Assembly (NCBI RefSeq): GCF_012272835.1
Contig: NZ_JAAWWK010000006.1
Span: 62,001-126,000, forward strand
Origin: Spongiibacter thalassae
Lineage (GTDB): Bacteria > Pseudomonadota > Gammaproteobacteria > Pseudomonadales > Spongiibacteraceae
Length of the DNA stretch: 64,000 nt
Direction of reading: 5' to 3'
The first letter of the stretch is position 1. Each line of letters opens with the position of its first letter. The translations under genes and the position numbers were made by a program. The notes beneath the pieces were generated by a model that saw nothing but the letters and a program-made list of their open reading frames with translations, searched no databases and was not told the DNA's origin. Below are positions 8,590 to 17,400 of this stretch, one piece after another.

Positions 8590-9795
8590 ATGAAATCCAA
8601 CCTCCCCCTTAAACTACTTGGAAGTCTTGCCCTGACCTCCCTGCTCGCCGCCTGTGGCGGCAGCGACGGTGGCAGCAGCGCCGCCCCCGTCGTCGGTGCA
8701 AACACAGTGGTTGTGGCAACCGTCGCCGCTGATTTTTCCGGCTCAGATATCCAGCTGGTTGAACTCGGCAGCGAAGTCACCGTCACCAGCGGCGTAGCTG
8801 GCAAGGATCAGTCAGACTTTGGCGCGGCCCGTTTTGGCGAGTTTTTTTACCATATCGGTCGGTTTAATATCGACGAAGTACACAAGCATGGTTTCATCGC
8901 CCCTGGCACCCCGATCTACCAATACACCACCCAGGCGAACGCCGAAGACCCCACCGGCAATGCCCAGCGCATGGCCTTTGTCAGTAACGAAAAAGCCTAC
9001 ATCACCCAATACCGCACCCAGCAGGTGCTGATTGTTAACCCCAGCGCCCAGACTGAAGCGGAATTTATCATCGGTTCGCTGGACCTCAGCGCTTACGCCG
9101 ACGCAGATGCCAATGGCGCACCGGAAGCCTCGGCGGCGATGATTGTCGATGGCAAGCTGTTTGTTGTGTTACAACGGCTGGTGAACTACTCCCCCGCCGA
9201 AGACGGTGTAAGCGCCTATGTCGCCGTGTTTGATACCGCCACCGATACTGAGATCGACACCAATCCCAACGACGAGCCCAGTGCTCCCAAGGGCATTGAG
9301 CTGAGCACCCGCAACCCCGGCAAGCTGGTCTACCGCGACGGCGTTGGCTTGTTCCTGCAATCCATTGGCGACGCCTATGCTTCTTCACGCAATGGCCGCA
9401 CGCCGGGCTACACCGGCGGCATCAGCAAAATTGACACTGAAACCTATAGTGTCGAACTGATAGTCGACGACGGCGACAACGACAATCACCCCTACGGGTT
9501 TATCTCCAATCTCGCCATTGTCGACGCCAACAACGGCTATTTCGTCGGCTATGAAGGCTGGATGAACACCAGCCTGTACCACTTCAATCCCAGCACCGGC
9601 GACGCCACCGCTGTTACCGCTTACGCCAACATCGACATGCGCACCATCGAGGCTGATGCCGCCGGAAACCTGTGGATTGGCATTGCGGATTCCGCCAGCC
9701 CGCGCATCGAAGTGCTCGACGGCCAGCAAAGCCTGCTGCGCACCATCAACCTGATTCAGAACCCCACCGAGATTCTGTTCAGCAAAATGCAGTAA
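8590..9795 (+). CDS. Large lipoprotein in the B12 uptake operon, possible beta-propeller, function unknown
   Basis: A 401-residue predicted lipoprotein. The signal peptide ends in LLAAC, so Cys22 should be lipidated, followed by a Gly/Ser-rich linker (GGSDGGSS). The residue after Cys is Gly, not Asp, so it is not an obvious inner-membrane retention signal. The rest is rich in beta-strand-like stretches alternating with turns (for example SKIDTETYSVELIVDDG, YHFNPSTGDATAVTAY, GNLWIGIADSASPRIEVLD), which suggests a propeller fold, but I recognise no named family. It lies 28 bases after the BtuB-like receptor, under the same riboswitch, and before cobO and btuFCD. The position resembles that of BtuG, the propeller lipoprotein that captures B12 for BtuB in Bacteroides. 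That parallel is inference. Codon use matches its neighbours. Confidence 0.75.
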   Translation: MKSNLPLKLLGSLALTSLLAACGGSDGGSSAAPVVGANTVVVATVAADFSGSDIQLVELGSEVTVTSGVAGKDQSDFGAARFGEFFYHIGRFNIDEVHKHGFIAPGTPIYQYTTQANAEDPTGNAQRMAFVSNEKAYITQYRTQQVLIVNPSAQTEAEFIIGSLDLSAYADADANGAPEASAAMIVDGKLFVVLQRLVNYSPAEDGVSAYVAVFDTATDTEIDTNPNDEPSAPKGIELSTRNPGKLVYRDGVGLFLQSIGDAYASSRNGRTPGYTGGISKIDTETYSVELIVDDGDNDNHPYGFISNLAIVDANNGYFVGYEGWMNTSLYHFNPSTGDATAVTAYANIDMRTIEADAAGNLWIGIADSASPRIEVLDGQQSLLRTINLIQNPTEILFSKMQ

Positions 9796-9820
9796 ACTTG
9801 CCGCTGCCGCTGGCAAGCCT

Positions 9821-9842
9821 TCGGGCTTGCCAGCCATCACCT
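9821..9842 (+). terminator. UUCG-capped hairpin between the lipoprotein and cobO (weak terminator or processing site)
   Basis: TGGCAAGCC (9821-9829) and GGCTTGCCA (9834-9842) form a nine-pair stem closed by a TTCG tetraloop. Only a loose T-rich stretch (CCTTTATTT) follows about ten bases later, so full termination is doubtful. It could reduce read-through or protect the upstream mRNA, giving more receptor and lipoprotein than downstream enzymes. Confidence 0.4.
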
Positions 9843-9868
9843 TTATTTACAGCAGAACGGGCCCGCCA

Positions 9869-10471
9869 ATGGAATCGAGAGATATTCGCCACAAAAAAGC
9901 CATGGAGCGCCGCAAGGCACTGGTCGATGAGAAAGTCGCCGAAGCGACCACCGAAAAGGGCATTCTCATTGTGCTGACCGGTAACGGCAAAGGGAAATCC
10001 AGCTCGGGTTTTGGCTCGGTGATCCGCTGTCTGGGCCACGGCTACAACGCGGGTATTGTGCAATTTATCAAAGGCACCTGGGACTGCGGTGAACGCAACT
10101 TTATTGAACAGCGTTGTCCGGAAGTGCCCTATCACGTAATGGGCAGCGGATTTACCTGGGAAACCCAAAATCGCGAGCGGGACATCGCCGCCGCCGAACA
10201 AGCCTGGGCAAAAGCTGAAGAATTATTGCGCGACGACAGCCTTCACTTGGTCTTGCTTGACGAATTAACCTACGTCTTGAAATACGGCTGGATCGAGCAA
10301 CAGCGCATTTTCGATGCCATCGCCAACCGCCCCGCAGAAATGAGTGTGATCGTCACCGGCCGCGCGGCGTCAAAAGCATTGCGCGAAATGGCCGACACCG
10401 TCGCCGAAGTCGGCGATGAAAAACACGCTTTCCGCGCCGGTATCAAAGCGCGCAAAGGAGTGGACTGGTAA
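9869..10471 (+). CDS. cobO: Cob(I)yrinic acid a,c-diamide adenosyltransferase (CobO/CobA/BtuR type)
   Basis: A 200-residue cytosolic enzyme that transfers the adenosyl group of ATP to the cobalt of cob(I)alamin or its precursors, making the coenzyme form. The P-loop TGNGKGKSS (37-45) is the hallmark of this family, preceded by the basic N-terminal helix (RHKKAMERRKALVDEK). LVLLDELTYVLKYGW carries the Walker B-like acidic residues, and the C-terminal part ends AFRAGIKARKGVDW as in CobO. The frame is open from 9827, but that start lies inside a hairpin; the ATG at 9869 gives the usual family start. It is followed immediately by btuF. A second, unrelated adenosyltransferase is encoded at 18027. 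Confidence 0.93.
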   Translation: MESRDIRHKKAMERRKALVDEKVAEATTEKGILIVLTGNGKGKSSSGFGSVIRCLGHGYNAGIVQFIKGTWDCGERNFIEQRCPEVPYHVMGSGFTWETQNRERDIAAAEQAWAKAEELLRDDSLHLVLLDELTYVLKYGWIEQQRIFDAIANRPAEMSVIVTGRAASKALREMADTVAEVGDEKHAFRAGIKARKGVDW

Positions 10472-11398
10472 GTGTCCCGAAACAGAAATTATCGTCAGTG
10501 GCGTCCCCTTCGCGCTTCTGCCATTGCACTGCTCGCCACCCTACTCGGGTCCACCGCCCCTCTGTGGGCATTCGAGCAGACCTTTTGCGCCACGGACGAC
10601 CAGCAGCTGAACCTCTGCCTGCCAGCCCCAGCCCAGCGCATTATCGCCCTGTCGCCAGGTATTACCGAGCAGGTCTTTGCCGCCGGCGCGGGGGGCAAGC
10701 TGGTTGCGGCGGTGTCATTCAGCGACTACCCGGAAGAAGCTCGCGAACTACCCCGTGTCGGCGGCTACAACCGCTTCGACCTGGAGGCGATTGTCGCGCT
10801 CAAACCGGATCTGCTGATAGCCTGGAGTGAAGGCAATCCGGCGGAACAGCTCAGTCAGCTGAAGGCCTTGGGGCTGCCGGTGTATCACTCAGACCCCGAT
10901 AGCTTCGACGATATCGCCAGTGCCATCGAACGCATTGGCAAGCTAGCCGGCACCGCAGACGCTGCCAACACCGCCGCGGCTCACTTTCGTCAAGGCATCG
11001 CCGAACTGGCACAACGTTACGCCGACGCCCCCAAGGTGCGGGTATTTCAGCAGATCTGGAACAATCCGCTGATGACGGTAAACAGCGACCATATGATCAG
11101 CAAGGCCACCGAACTCTGCGGCGGCGAGAATATCTTTGCCGACCTGGGCAAGCTGTCGGCGCGAATCGACCTTGAAGCGGTACTGGCAGCCAATCCAGAG
11201 GCCATCATTGCCGGCGGTATGGGCGAGGAAAACCGCGACTGGCTGGACGCCTGGGAGCGCTTCGACGGGCTCACCGCCGTACAGCGGAACAATTTGTTTT
11301 TTGTGCCACCCTCAACCCTGCAGCGGCCCACGCCCCGCCTGCTGGACGGGGCCAGGCTGATGTGCCAGCACCTGGAAACCGCCCGTGCACGCCGCTGA
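10472..11398 (+). CDS. btuF: Periplasmic corrinoid-binding protein of the BtuFCD ABC importer
   Basis: A 308-residue substrate-binding protein of the cluster that includes BtuF and siderophore-binding proteins. A basic N-terminus and hydrophobic core form a signal peptide with cleavage predicted after LWA at residue 33. The mature part has RIIALSPGITEQVFAAGAGG, DYPEEARELPRVGGYN and LEAIVALKPDLLIAW, all close to BtuF family motifs. The GTG at 10472 starts directly after the cobO stop, with AAGGAG 12 bases upstream. It overlaps btuC by 14 bases. The B12 riboswitch and the Cob enzymes around it favour corrinoids over siderophores as substrate. Confidence 0.87.
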   Translation: MSRNRNYRQWRPLRASAIALLATLLGSTAPLWAFEQTFCATDDQQLNLCLPAPAQRIIALSPGITEQVFAAGAGGKLVAAVSFSDYPEEARELPRVGGYNRFDLEAIVALKPDLLIAWSEGNPAEQLSQLKALGLPVYHSDPDSFDDIASAIERIGKLAGTADAANTAAAHFRQGIAELAQRYADAPKVRVFQQIWNNPLMTVNSDHMISKATELCGGENIFADLGKLSARIDLEAVLAANPEAIIAGGMGEENRDWLDAWERFDGLTAVQRNNLFFVPPSTLQRPTPRLLDGARLMCQHLETARARR

Positions 11399-12389
11399 GT
11401 CCATCACACACACCGGCGTATTTCGTCGCGGGCCCTTGCCTCTGCTGCTTCTGCTCGCACTGGCGCTGAGCTCCCTGCTACTGGCCATCCGTGTTGGCAG
11501 CGTGACCATGAGCAGCAGCGACATCTGGGCGGCATTGACCGGCAGCGGATCGTCCCTCCATCAAACGCTGATTATGGATTTGCGCCTGCCCCGGGCGCTG
11601 GCGGCCTTCGCCACCGGCGGCCTGTTGGCCGTGGCGGGCGCGCTGATGCAGGTATTACTGCGCAACCCACTGGCCGACCCTTATATTCTCGGCCTGTCCA
11701 GCGGCGCGGCGGTAGGCGCACTCATGGCGATGATCTTCGGCCTTGGTGCGGCACTGGTCTCCGGGTCGGCGTTTATCGGCGCGGTGGTGTCGGCCACCCT
11801 GGTCTTCAGCCTGGCCAATGGCCGCGGCAGCTGGACACCCACGCGACTGCTGTTAACCGGGGTGATTATCTCCTCCGGCTGGAGCGCATTGGTAACCTTT
11901 ATGCTCGCTGTCGGCCCTACCGACAAACTCCCCGGCATGCTCTACTGGCTAATGGGCGACCTCGCCTATTCCCGCTCGCCCTGGCCCGCACTCACCGTGC
12001 TACTGGCGATTTGCCTGCTGCTGATGCCACTGGGGCGCAGCCTGAACGTGCTGGCCAGAGGCCCGCTGCAAGCGGCCGCACTGGGTGTGCCCGTCAAGCA
12101 GATGGAATGGGGAATTTATATTATCGCCAGTATTCTCACAGCCTTTGCGGTAACCACTGCCGGCAGCATCGGTTTTGTCGGCCTGATTATTCCCCACATG
12201 CTACGCCTGGTGCTCGGCAATGACCAACGGATCATACTCCCGGCAGCCGCTCTGGCGGGCGGTAGCCTGCTGACACTGGCCGACACGCTGGCACGGACGA
12301 TTATCGCCCCCCAACAACTTCCCGCCGGGGTGATTACCGCCATGATCGGCGTGCCTACCTTTTTATATCTGCTGCGGCGGAGCCAGTGA
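11385..12389 (+). CDS. btuC: Corrinoid ABC importer permease (FecCD/BtuC family)
   Basis: A 334-residue inner-membrane permease with about nine to ten hydrophobic segments. The family hallmarks are visible: RLPRALAAFATGGLLAVAGALMQ near residues 66-88, RNPLADPYILGLSSGAA, and GSIGFVGLIIPHMLRLVLG near 257-275, which includes the region that contacts the ATPase. The last part, QLPAGVITAMIGVPTFLYLL, is typical. It starts with GTG at 11385 inside the end of btuF and ends overlapping the start of btuD. Together with those genes it forms a complete importer. Confidence 0.9.
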   Translation: MHAAESITHTGVFRRGPLPLLLLLALALSSLLLAIRVGSVTMSSSDIWAALTGSGSSLHQTLIMDLRLPRALAAFATGGLLAVAGALMQVLLRNPLADPYILGLSSGAAVGALMAMIFGLGAALVSGSAFIGAVVSATLVFSLANGRGSWTPTRLLLTGVIISSGWSALVTFMLAVGPTDKLPGMLYWLMGDLAYSRSPWPALTVLLAICLLLMPLGRSLNVLARGPLQAAALGVPVKQMEWGIYIIASILTAFAVTTAGSIGFVGLIIPHMLRLVLGNDQRIILPAAALAGGSLLTLADTLARTIIAPQQLPAGVITAMIGVPTFLYLLRRSQ

Positions 12390-13171
12390 TGACGACCCTC
12401 AGCGCCCATCAGTTGGTGATCGATATCCCTGGTCGCAGCGACGGCACCGCCCTCAATTTGTCGGTGCAAGCGGGCGATATCTGGGGGGTGCTTGGTCCGA
12501 ATGGCGCAGGGAAGACAACCCTGCTCCATACTCTGGCGGGCCTGCGCCAACCCCGCAGTGGCGAAATCCATCTGGACGGACGCAATATTCATCAGTTGCG
12601 CCGCAAGCAGCTCGCGCAATCGCTGGCGGTGGTCTTTCAGGAACGACAGGACGGCTTTCCCGGCACCGTGCTGGAAACTGCAATGATTGGCCGTCACCCC
12701 TTTCTCGCCCCCTGGGATGTAGAAACCGCCAGCGACCTGCTGCTGGCGCGTCAGTCCCTTGACCTACTGGAATTGGCCCACCTCGAACAGCGCCTCGTCA
12801 GCACCCTGTCCGGCGGTGAAAGACAACGCCTGGCCATCGCCACGGCACTGTGCCAAACCCCGTCGCTGCTCCTCGCCGACGAACCCAGCAACCATCTCGA
12901 CCTGCACCATCAGGTGCAGGTGATGGAGCTGCTGCAGCGCCGCGCGCGGAATGATTGCGGCATATTTCTGTGCTTACACGATCTGAACCTGGCCGCCCGC
13001 TATTGTAATCGGCTCTTGCTGCTCTACCCCGATGGTCGCGCCTGCTGGGGCGCCAAGGAAGACATGCTGTCACTCAGCGCGCTGGAGGCCCTCTACCGCC
13101 AGCCGCTGACACTGATTGAACACGACGGACAACAACTGTTTGTGCCACGCGCCAGCGAGTCCCCCCGCTGA
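12389..13171 (+). CDS. btuD: Corrinoid ABC importer ATPase
   Basis: A 260-residue ATP-binding subunit. Walker A GPNGAGKT is at residues 36-43, the Q-loop is in AVVFQERQDG, the signature LSGGERQR follows, Walker B is LLLADEP, and the H-loop is FLCLHDLNLAARYC. The ATG at 12389 overlaps the btuC stop (TGATG); a GTG three bases earlier is also possible. The protein belongs to the BtuD/FepC/HmuV group; the corrinoid assignment rests on context. Its ATG-ending overlap with bluB shows tight operon packing. Confidence 0.9.
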   Translation: MTTLSAHQLVIDIPGRSDGTALNLSVQAGDIWGVLGPNGAGKTTLLHTLAGLRQPRSGEIHLDGRNIHQLRRKQLAQSLAVVFQERQDGFPGTVLETAMIGRHPFLAPWDVETASDLLLARQSLDLLELAHLEQRLVSTLSGGERQRLAIATALCQTPSLLLADEPSNHLDLHHQVQVMELLQRRARNDCGIFLCLHDLNLAARYCNRLLLLYPDGRACWGAKEDMLSLSALEALYRQPLTLIEHDGQQLFVPRASESPR

Positions 13172-13827
13172 TGACCGACCGCTACTCCCCCGAAGACATC
13201 GCCGCCGTCTATCGCGCCATTGAGCAGCGCCGGGACATGCGCCATTTCAGCGGCGGCAGCGTGCCGAAGGAGACGCTGACACGACTGCTACAGGCCGCCC
13301 ACCACGCGCCAAGTGTGGGCTATATGCAGCCCTGGCGATTTATCCGTATCCGCCGTGCCGCGCTGCGCCACGCCATCTACACCCAGGTGCTCGCCGAAAT
13401 CGAACGCACCGCCGAGGCGCTGGACGAGCGACGCAATGAATTTCTCAGACTCAAGGTGGAAGGTATACAGGACTGTGCCGAATTGCTCGTTGTTGCCCTG
13501 ATGGACAACCGCGACAAGCACATCTTCGGACGCCGTACCCTGCCCGAAATGGATCTCGCCTCAGCCTCCTGCGCGATTCAAAATATGTGGCTGGCCGCCC
13601 GGGCCGAAGGTCTGGGCATGGGCTGGGTGTCGCTGTTTGATCCCGAGGATCTGAAAGCACTGCTGCAGATGCCCGATGGCAGCCACCCGATTGCCATCCT
13701 GTGTCTGGGCCCGGTCGACGGGTTTTACGATCGCCCGATGCTCGAGCAAGTGGGCTGGGCCCAGCGGCAGGATATACACGACCTGGTTATGACCGACACC
13801 TGGCAGGAAACCGACAACGATGGCTAA
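13171..13827 (+). CDS. bluB: 5,6-dimethylbenzimidazole synthase
   Basis: A 218-residue flavin enzyme of the nitroreductase fold that breaks down reduced FMN with oxygen to make 5,6-dimethylbenzimidazole, the lower ligand of B12. [17 protein letters not shown] (20-36), [15 protein letters not shown] (44-58) and [20 protein letters not shown] match BluB, as does [12 protein letters not shown] near the C-terminus. It overlaps btuD by one base and cobQ by eight. Its presence means the cell can make its own lower ligand aerobically, so the operon serves synthesis or remodelling of corrinoids and not uptake only. Confidence 0.93.
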   Translation: MTDRYSPEDIAAVYRAIEQRRDMRHFSGGSVPKETLTRLLQAAHHAPSVGYMQPWRFIRIRRAALRHAIYTQVLAEIERTAEALDERRNEFLRLKVEGIQDCAELLVVALMDNRDKHIFGRRTLPEMDLASASCAIQNMWLAARAEGLGMGWVSLFDPEDLKALLQMPDGSHPIAILCLGPVDGFYDRPMLEQVGWAQRQDIHDLVMTDTWQETDNDG

Positions 13828-15301
13828 AACATTGATGGTACAGGGCACGACCTCAGACGCCGGCAAAAGCGTGATGGTCGCGGGACTGTGCCGGATTCTT
13901 AAACGCCGGGGCCTCAGTGTGGCGCCATTCAAACCACAGAATATGGCACTGAACAGCGCGGTAACCGCCAATGGCGGCGAAATTGGCCGCGCCCAGGCGG
14001 TGCAGGCCAGAGCCTGTGGATTGCCCCCCCACACCGACATGAACCCGGTGCTGCTCAAGCCCAACAGCGATACCGGTGCCCAGGTGATTATCCACGGCAA
14101 GGCGCTGACCAATATGGAAGCCAGCGCCTATCACGACTACAAAAAGGTCGCCATGGACGCGGTGCTGACCTCCCATCGCCGACTGGGCGAGCACTACGAC
14201 TGGATTATTGTCGAGGGCGCGGGCAGCCCCGCTGAAATCAATCTTCGCGCCAATGATATTGCCAATATGGGCTTTGCCGAGGCAGTGGACTGCCCGGTAA
14301 TACTGATCGCCGATATCGACCGAGGCGGCGTATTTGCCCATTTGGTTGGCACCCTGAGTTTGCTTTCGCCCTCGGAACAACAGCGGGTATGCGGTTTTCT
14401 TATCAATCGCTTTCGCGGCGACATCGCCCTGCTGCAATCCGGCCTCGATTGGCTTGAGGATCACACCACGAAGCCAGTGCTTGGGGTCATTCCCTACCTG
14501 CACGACCTGCACCTCGAAGCCGAAGACGCGATCACCACCAGCCAACACCGGGATCAGGCGCAAATTCGCGTCGTGGTGCCGGTGTTGTCGCGGATCAGCA
14601 ACCACACTGACTTTGACGTGCTGCGCATGCACCCCCAGGTGGATCTACGTTTTATCGGCAAGGGCCAGGTCATTCCGCCCTGTGAGCTGGTCATACTACC
14701 GGGCAGTAAAAGCGTATGCCGCGATCTGGATTTTCTCCGCGACAACGGCTGGGACACACAGCTACAGCGGCACCTGCGCTACGGCGGAAAAGTGCTGGGC
14801 ATTTGCGGTGGATTTCAGATGCTGGGCCGCGCGGTACACGACCCACTGGGCATTGAAGGCCCCACCGGTAGCCGCGATGGTCTGGGGCTGCTGGAGATGG
14901 AAACCACCCTCGCCGAAGACAAGATTCTGCGCCAGGTCACAGGGCATTGTGTCGCTCACCTGCACCCGGACTATTCCGGCAAGGGAGCGCTGGCCGGCTA
15001 CGAAATACACGCCGGGCGCAGCGACGGCCCCGCCCTGTCGCGGCCCTTTGCCACCCTGCGCCACCACGACGCCAGCCAGGAGTTCAGTGACGGCGCGATA
15101 AGTGAAGACGGCCAGATTGTCGGCACCTATGTGCACGGAGTATTTGATCAGGAGGCCACCCGCAATGCTATGCTGCAATGGGCCGGCATCAGTGTCGTCA
15201 GCACCCTCGACTATGAGGCATTGATTGAAGCCAATCTGGATCGCCTTGCCGACGCCATTGAACAGGCGATGGATATCGACGCCCTGCTGGCTTCGGTGTA
15301 A
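13820..15301 (+). CDS. cobQ: Cobyric acid synthase (glutamine-hydrolysing)
   Basis: A 493-residue enzyme that amidates four carboxyl groups (b, d, e, g) of adenosylcobyrinic acid a,c-diamide, using glutamine and ATP, to give adenosylcobyric acid. The N-terminal dethiobiotin-synthetase-like domain has [12 protein letters not shown] (P-loop, about 6-17) and KPQNMALNS. The C-terminal glutaminase domain has Cys329 in GICGGFQM and His439 in GTYVHGVF. Length is normal. It overlaps bluB by eight bases. The enzyme acts before the salvage steps, so its presence here shows the cell handles incomplete corrinoids or makes them de novo. Confidence 0.95.
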   Translation: MAKTLMVQGTTSDAGKSVMVAGLCRILKRRGLSVAPFKPQNMALNSAVTANGGEIGRAQAVQARACGLPPHTDMNPVLLKPNSDTGAQVIIHGKALTNMEASAYHDYKKVAMDAVLTSHRRLGEHYDWIIVEGAGSPAEINLRANDIANMGFAEAVDCPVILIADIDRGGVFAHLVGTLSLLSPSEQQRVCGFLINRFRGDIALLQSGLDWLEDHTTKPVLGVIPYLHDLHLEAEDAITTSQHRDQAQIRVVVPVLSRISNHTDFDVLRMHPQVDLRFIGKGQVIPPCELVILPGSKSVCRDLDFLRDNGWDTQLQRHLRYGGKVLGICGGFQMLGRAVHDPLGIEGPTGSRDGLGLLEMETTLAEDKILRQVTGHCVAHLHPDYSGKGALAGYEIHAGRSDGPALSRPFATLRHHDASQEFSDGAISEDGQIVGTYVHGVFDQEATRNAMLQWAGISVVSTLDYEALIEANLDRLADAIEQAMDIDALLASV

Positions 15302-15322
15302 CTAGAGGGTAGTGAGAATACA

Positions 15323-15745
15323 ATGAAAAAACTAAGTTTGGTCGCGTTGCTATTGTGCCTGAGCGCATGTAGCAAGCCGATCCCGTTTACCGACTACATC
15401 GTCGAGAATCTGCTGCGCGACAATCTGGAAAACCTGACCCAGCCGCCGCTGTTTGAATTGCGTGAAATCATCGTGGTAGAGAAAACCGACCTGGGTGACC
15501 GCGCCGAGGCCAGCGTCGATGTGGTGCTGTTTTTCCCAGAAAGCTTCGAAACGGTGGTGAAGGCTCAGCAACTGCAGCCGAATAATATGGCCTACAAGCA
15601 ATATCGCGGCAGCTTTGGTGCCTTCACCGCAGGCGAACAACAAACCCACCACGCCCATTACAGCTTTGTGCGTGACGGACGCAAATGGCGTATCAGCAGC
15701 AGCCGGCCACTGGCGGAACCGACAATTCAAAGGGCCGCCGAATAA
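15323..15745 (+). CDS. Small lipoprotein at the end of the B12 operon, function unknown
   Basis: A 140-residue predicted lipoprotein. The signal peptide ends LSACSK with the lipidated Cys at residue 16, and Ser17-Lys18 does not give an inner-membrane retention signal. The mature part looks like a compact alpha+beta domain, with FELREIIVVEKTDLGDRAEASVDVVLFFPE and a C-terminal YSFVRDGRKWRISSSRPL. The latter recalls small DUF4878/NTF2-like lipoproteins with a strand pair ending in K/R-W-R-I, but I cannot assign a family. It begins 21 bases after cobQ, probably co-transcribed, and ends six bases from the convergent cobC. A link to corrinoid handling is only positional. Confidence 0.7.
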   Translation: MKKLSLVALLLCLSACSKPIPFTDYIVENLLRDNLENLTQPPLFELREIIVVEKTDLGDRAEASVDVVLFFPESFETVVKAQQLQPNNMAYKQYRGSFGAFTAGEQQTHHAHYSFVRDGRKWRISSSRPLAEPTIQRAAE

Positions 15746-15751
15746 GGTGCT

Positions 15752-16354
15752 TTAACCGTGCTTGTGCAGTTGTACCCAGGGATCGTGGCCGTCGAGTTGA
15801 TACACACTGAAACGGCTCAGACAGGCATAGGGCACCGCCAGCCGAGTCATCGCCCCCATCGGCATGCCCAGCAAGTGGCACATCATGACGCGAATCACCG
15901 CACCGTGAATAACCAATAGAACGGATTCACCGGAATAGCGCTGCTGCAGGCTGTCCAGCGCAGTACACACCCGCTGGCAGAAATCCCCCATCGCCTCACC
16001 GCTAGGCGGGCTCGCCTCTGCCGGTGACTGCCAGAATTGCCGCCACTCCTGGGGATAGCGGCGCTCAGCCTCACTATGGGGCAGCCCCTCCCAGTCGCCA
16101 AAATGCATTTCCCGCAGCGCGTCATCGAACTCAAGCGGCAATTGCAGCAGACGTGACTGCTCTTCCGCAAAGCGTGCACAGCGTTGCAGCGGGGAGCTGA
16201 CAATGCGCTGCCAGCGTGGCTCCCCCACAGAGGCGACGGTGTCGCGCATCTGCTGCCAGCCCAACTCACTCAGCGGGACATCGGTGCTGCCGCGAAATAT
16301 TTCTCCCCCTTCGCAGGCACCGTGACGCAGCATATCGAGACGGGTGACAGCCAT
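15752..16354 (-). CDS. cobC: Histidine phosphatase, probable alpha-ribazole-5'-phosphate phosphatase
   Basis: A 200-residue member of the histidine phosphatase superfamily. The RHG motif that carries the catalytic His is at residues 10-12, and VSSPLQRCARFAEEQ and LREMHFGDWEG are typical of CobC. The second catalytic His is in LLVIHGAVIRVMM. CobC removes the phosphate from alpha-ribazole 5'-phosphate (or adenosylcobalamin 5'-phosphate). The start overlaps the cobT stop (TGATG), so cobU-cobT-cobC is one operon. A phosphoglycerate-mutase-like role would be the default without this context. Confidence 0.85.
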   Translation of the reverse strand: MAVTRLDMLRHGACEGGEIFRGSTDVPLSELGWQQMRDTVASVGEPRWQRIVSSPLQRCARFAEEQSRLLQLPLEFDDALREMHFGDWEGLPHSEAERRYPQEWRQFWQSPAEASPPSGEAMGDFCQRVCTALDSLQQRYSGESVLLVIHGAVIRVMMCHLLGMPMGAMTRLAVPYACLSRFSVYQLDGHDPWVQLHKHG

Positions 16355-17400
16355 CAGTCGTTGCCTCGGCTGACTCCGGCCTGCTCGAAACTGGCCATTT
16401 CGTTGTGCAGTAAACAGGCCGCATTCATTATTGGCAAAGCCAGTGCTGCACCACTGCCCTCACCCAGACGTAAATCCAGCTCCAGCAGAGGCACCGCGTC
16501 CATTTTGTTCAGCAACCGACTGTGCCCCGGCTCAGCGCCGCAGTGGGAAAAGAACAGCCAGGGGCGAATACTCGGGTTGATCTTCACCGCCGACATCGCC
16601 GCCGCCGAGCAGATATAGCCGTCGACCAATACCGCGATGCCCTTTTGCGCAGCACGAATATACGCCCCCGCAAGGGCATTGATTTCAAAGCCGCCAATAC
16701 GACGCAGGGTTTCCACGCCATTTTTCATATGGGGAAGATGACGCGACATGGCGCGGGTGACCACTGCGGCCTTTTTGGCCATGCCCTGGTCACTGATACC
16801 GGTACCGCGGCCCACCATCGCATTGGCCGACAAACGGGTGTGGGCCACCGCCAGTGCCGCGGCGGCGGTACTGTTGCCAATGCCCATTTCGCCGCCGATA
16901 AACAGATTGATATCACCGGCCTCGTCGATAATATCCCGGCCGACAATAAAGGCTTCCAGACACTGCTCCAGCGTCATCGCCTCGGTGACACACATATTCT
17001 GCGTGCCTGCGGCCACCCGCCGATCGAGCACATTGTCGAGGTCTTCTATCGCGTAGACGGTGCCAGCATTCACCACCTGAAAGGGCACCCCCATGCTTCT
17101 CGCCAATACGCTGATTGCCGCACCGCCGCTGGCAAAATTGCGCACCATTTCGGCAGTCACCGTTTGTGGGTAGGCTGAAACGCCCTCTGCGGTCACACCG
17201 TGGTCGCCGGCAAAAACGGCGATAAGTGGTTTGTTGACCCGTGGCGTTGATGTGCCCTGCAGGGCTGCCAACTGAATTGCGACATCTTCCAGACGACCCA
17301 GCGAGCCCTTGGGCTTGGTCAGATTGTCCTGATGCTGTTGGGCCCGCTGGCGATGCTCTTCGTCAGGCGCCGGGGCCTCTGCCAAATACCATTCACTCAC
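16354..17400 (-). CDS. cobT: Nicotinate-nucleotide-dimethylbenzimidazole phosphoribosyltransferase
   Basis: A 348-residue enzyme that joins dimethylbenzimidazole with the ribose phosphate of nicotinate mononucleotide to form alpha-ribazole phosphate. VFAGDHGVTAEGVSAYPQ (about 63-80) and GGEMGIGNSTAAAALA are hallmark loops. The catalytic glutamate is Glu314 in LRLGEGSGAAL, equivalent to Glu317 of Salmonella CobT. It starts at GTG 17400, overlapping the cobU stop by eight bases. It uses the product of BluB, encoded at 13171-13827. Confidence 0.96.
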   Translation of the reverse strand: MSEWYLAEAPAPDEEHRQRAQQHQDNLTKPKGSLGRLEDVAIQLAALQGTSTPRVNKPLIAVFAGDHGVTAEGVSAYPQTVTAEMVRNFASGGAAISVLARSMGVPFQVVNAGTVYAIEDLDNVLDRRVAAGTQNMCVTEAMTLEQCLEAFIVGRDIIDEAGDINLFIGGEMGIGNSTAAAALAVAHTRLSANAMVGRGTGISDQGMAKKAAVVTRAMSRHLPHMKNGVETLRRIGGFEINALAGAYIRAAQKGIAVLVDGYICSAAAMSAVKINPSIRPWLFFSHCGAEPGHSRLLNKMDAVPLLELDLRLGEGSGAALALPIMNAACLLHNEMASFEQAGVSRGND

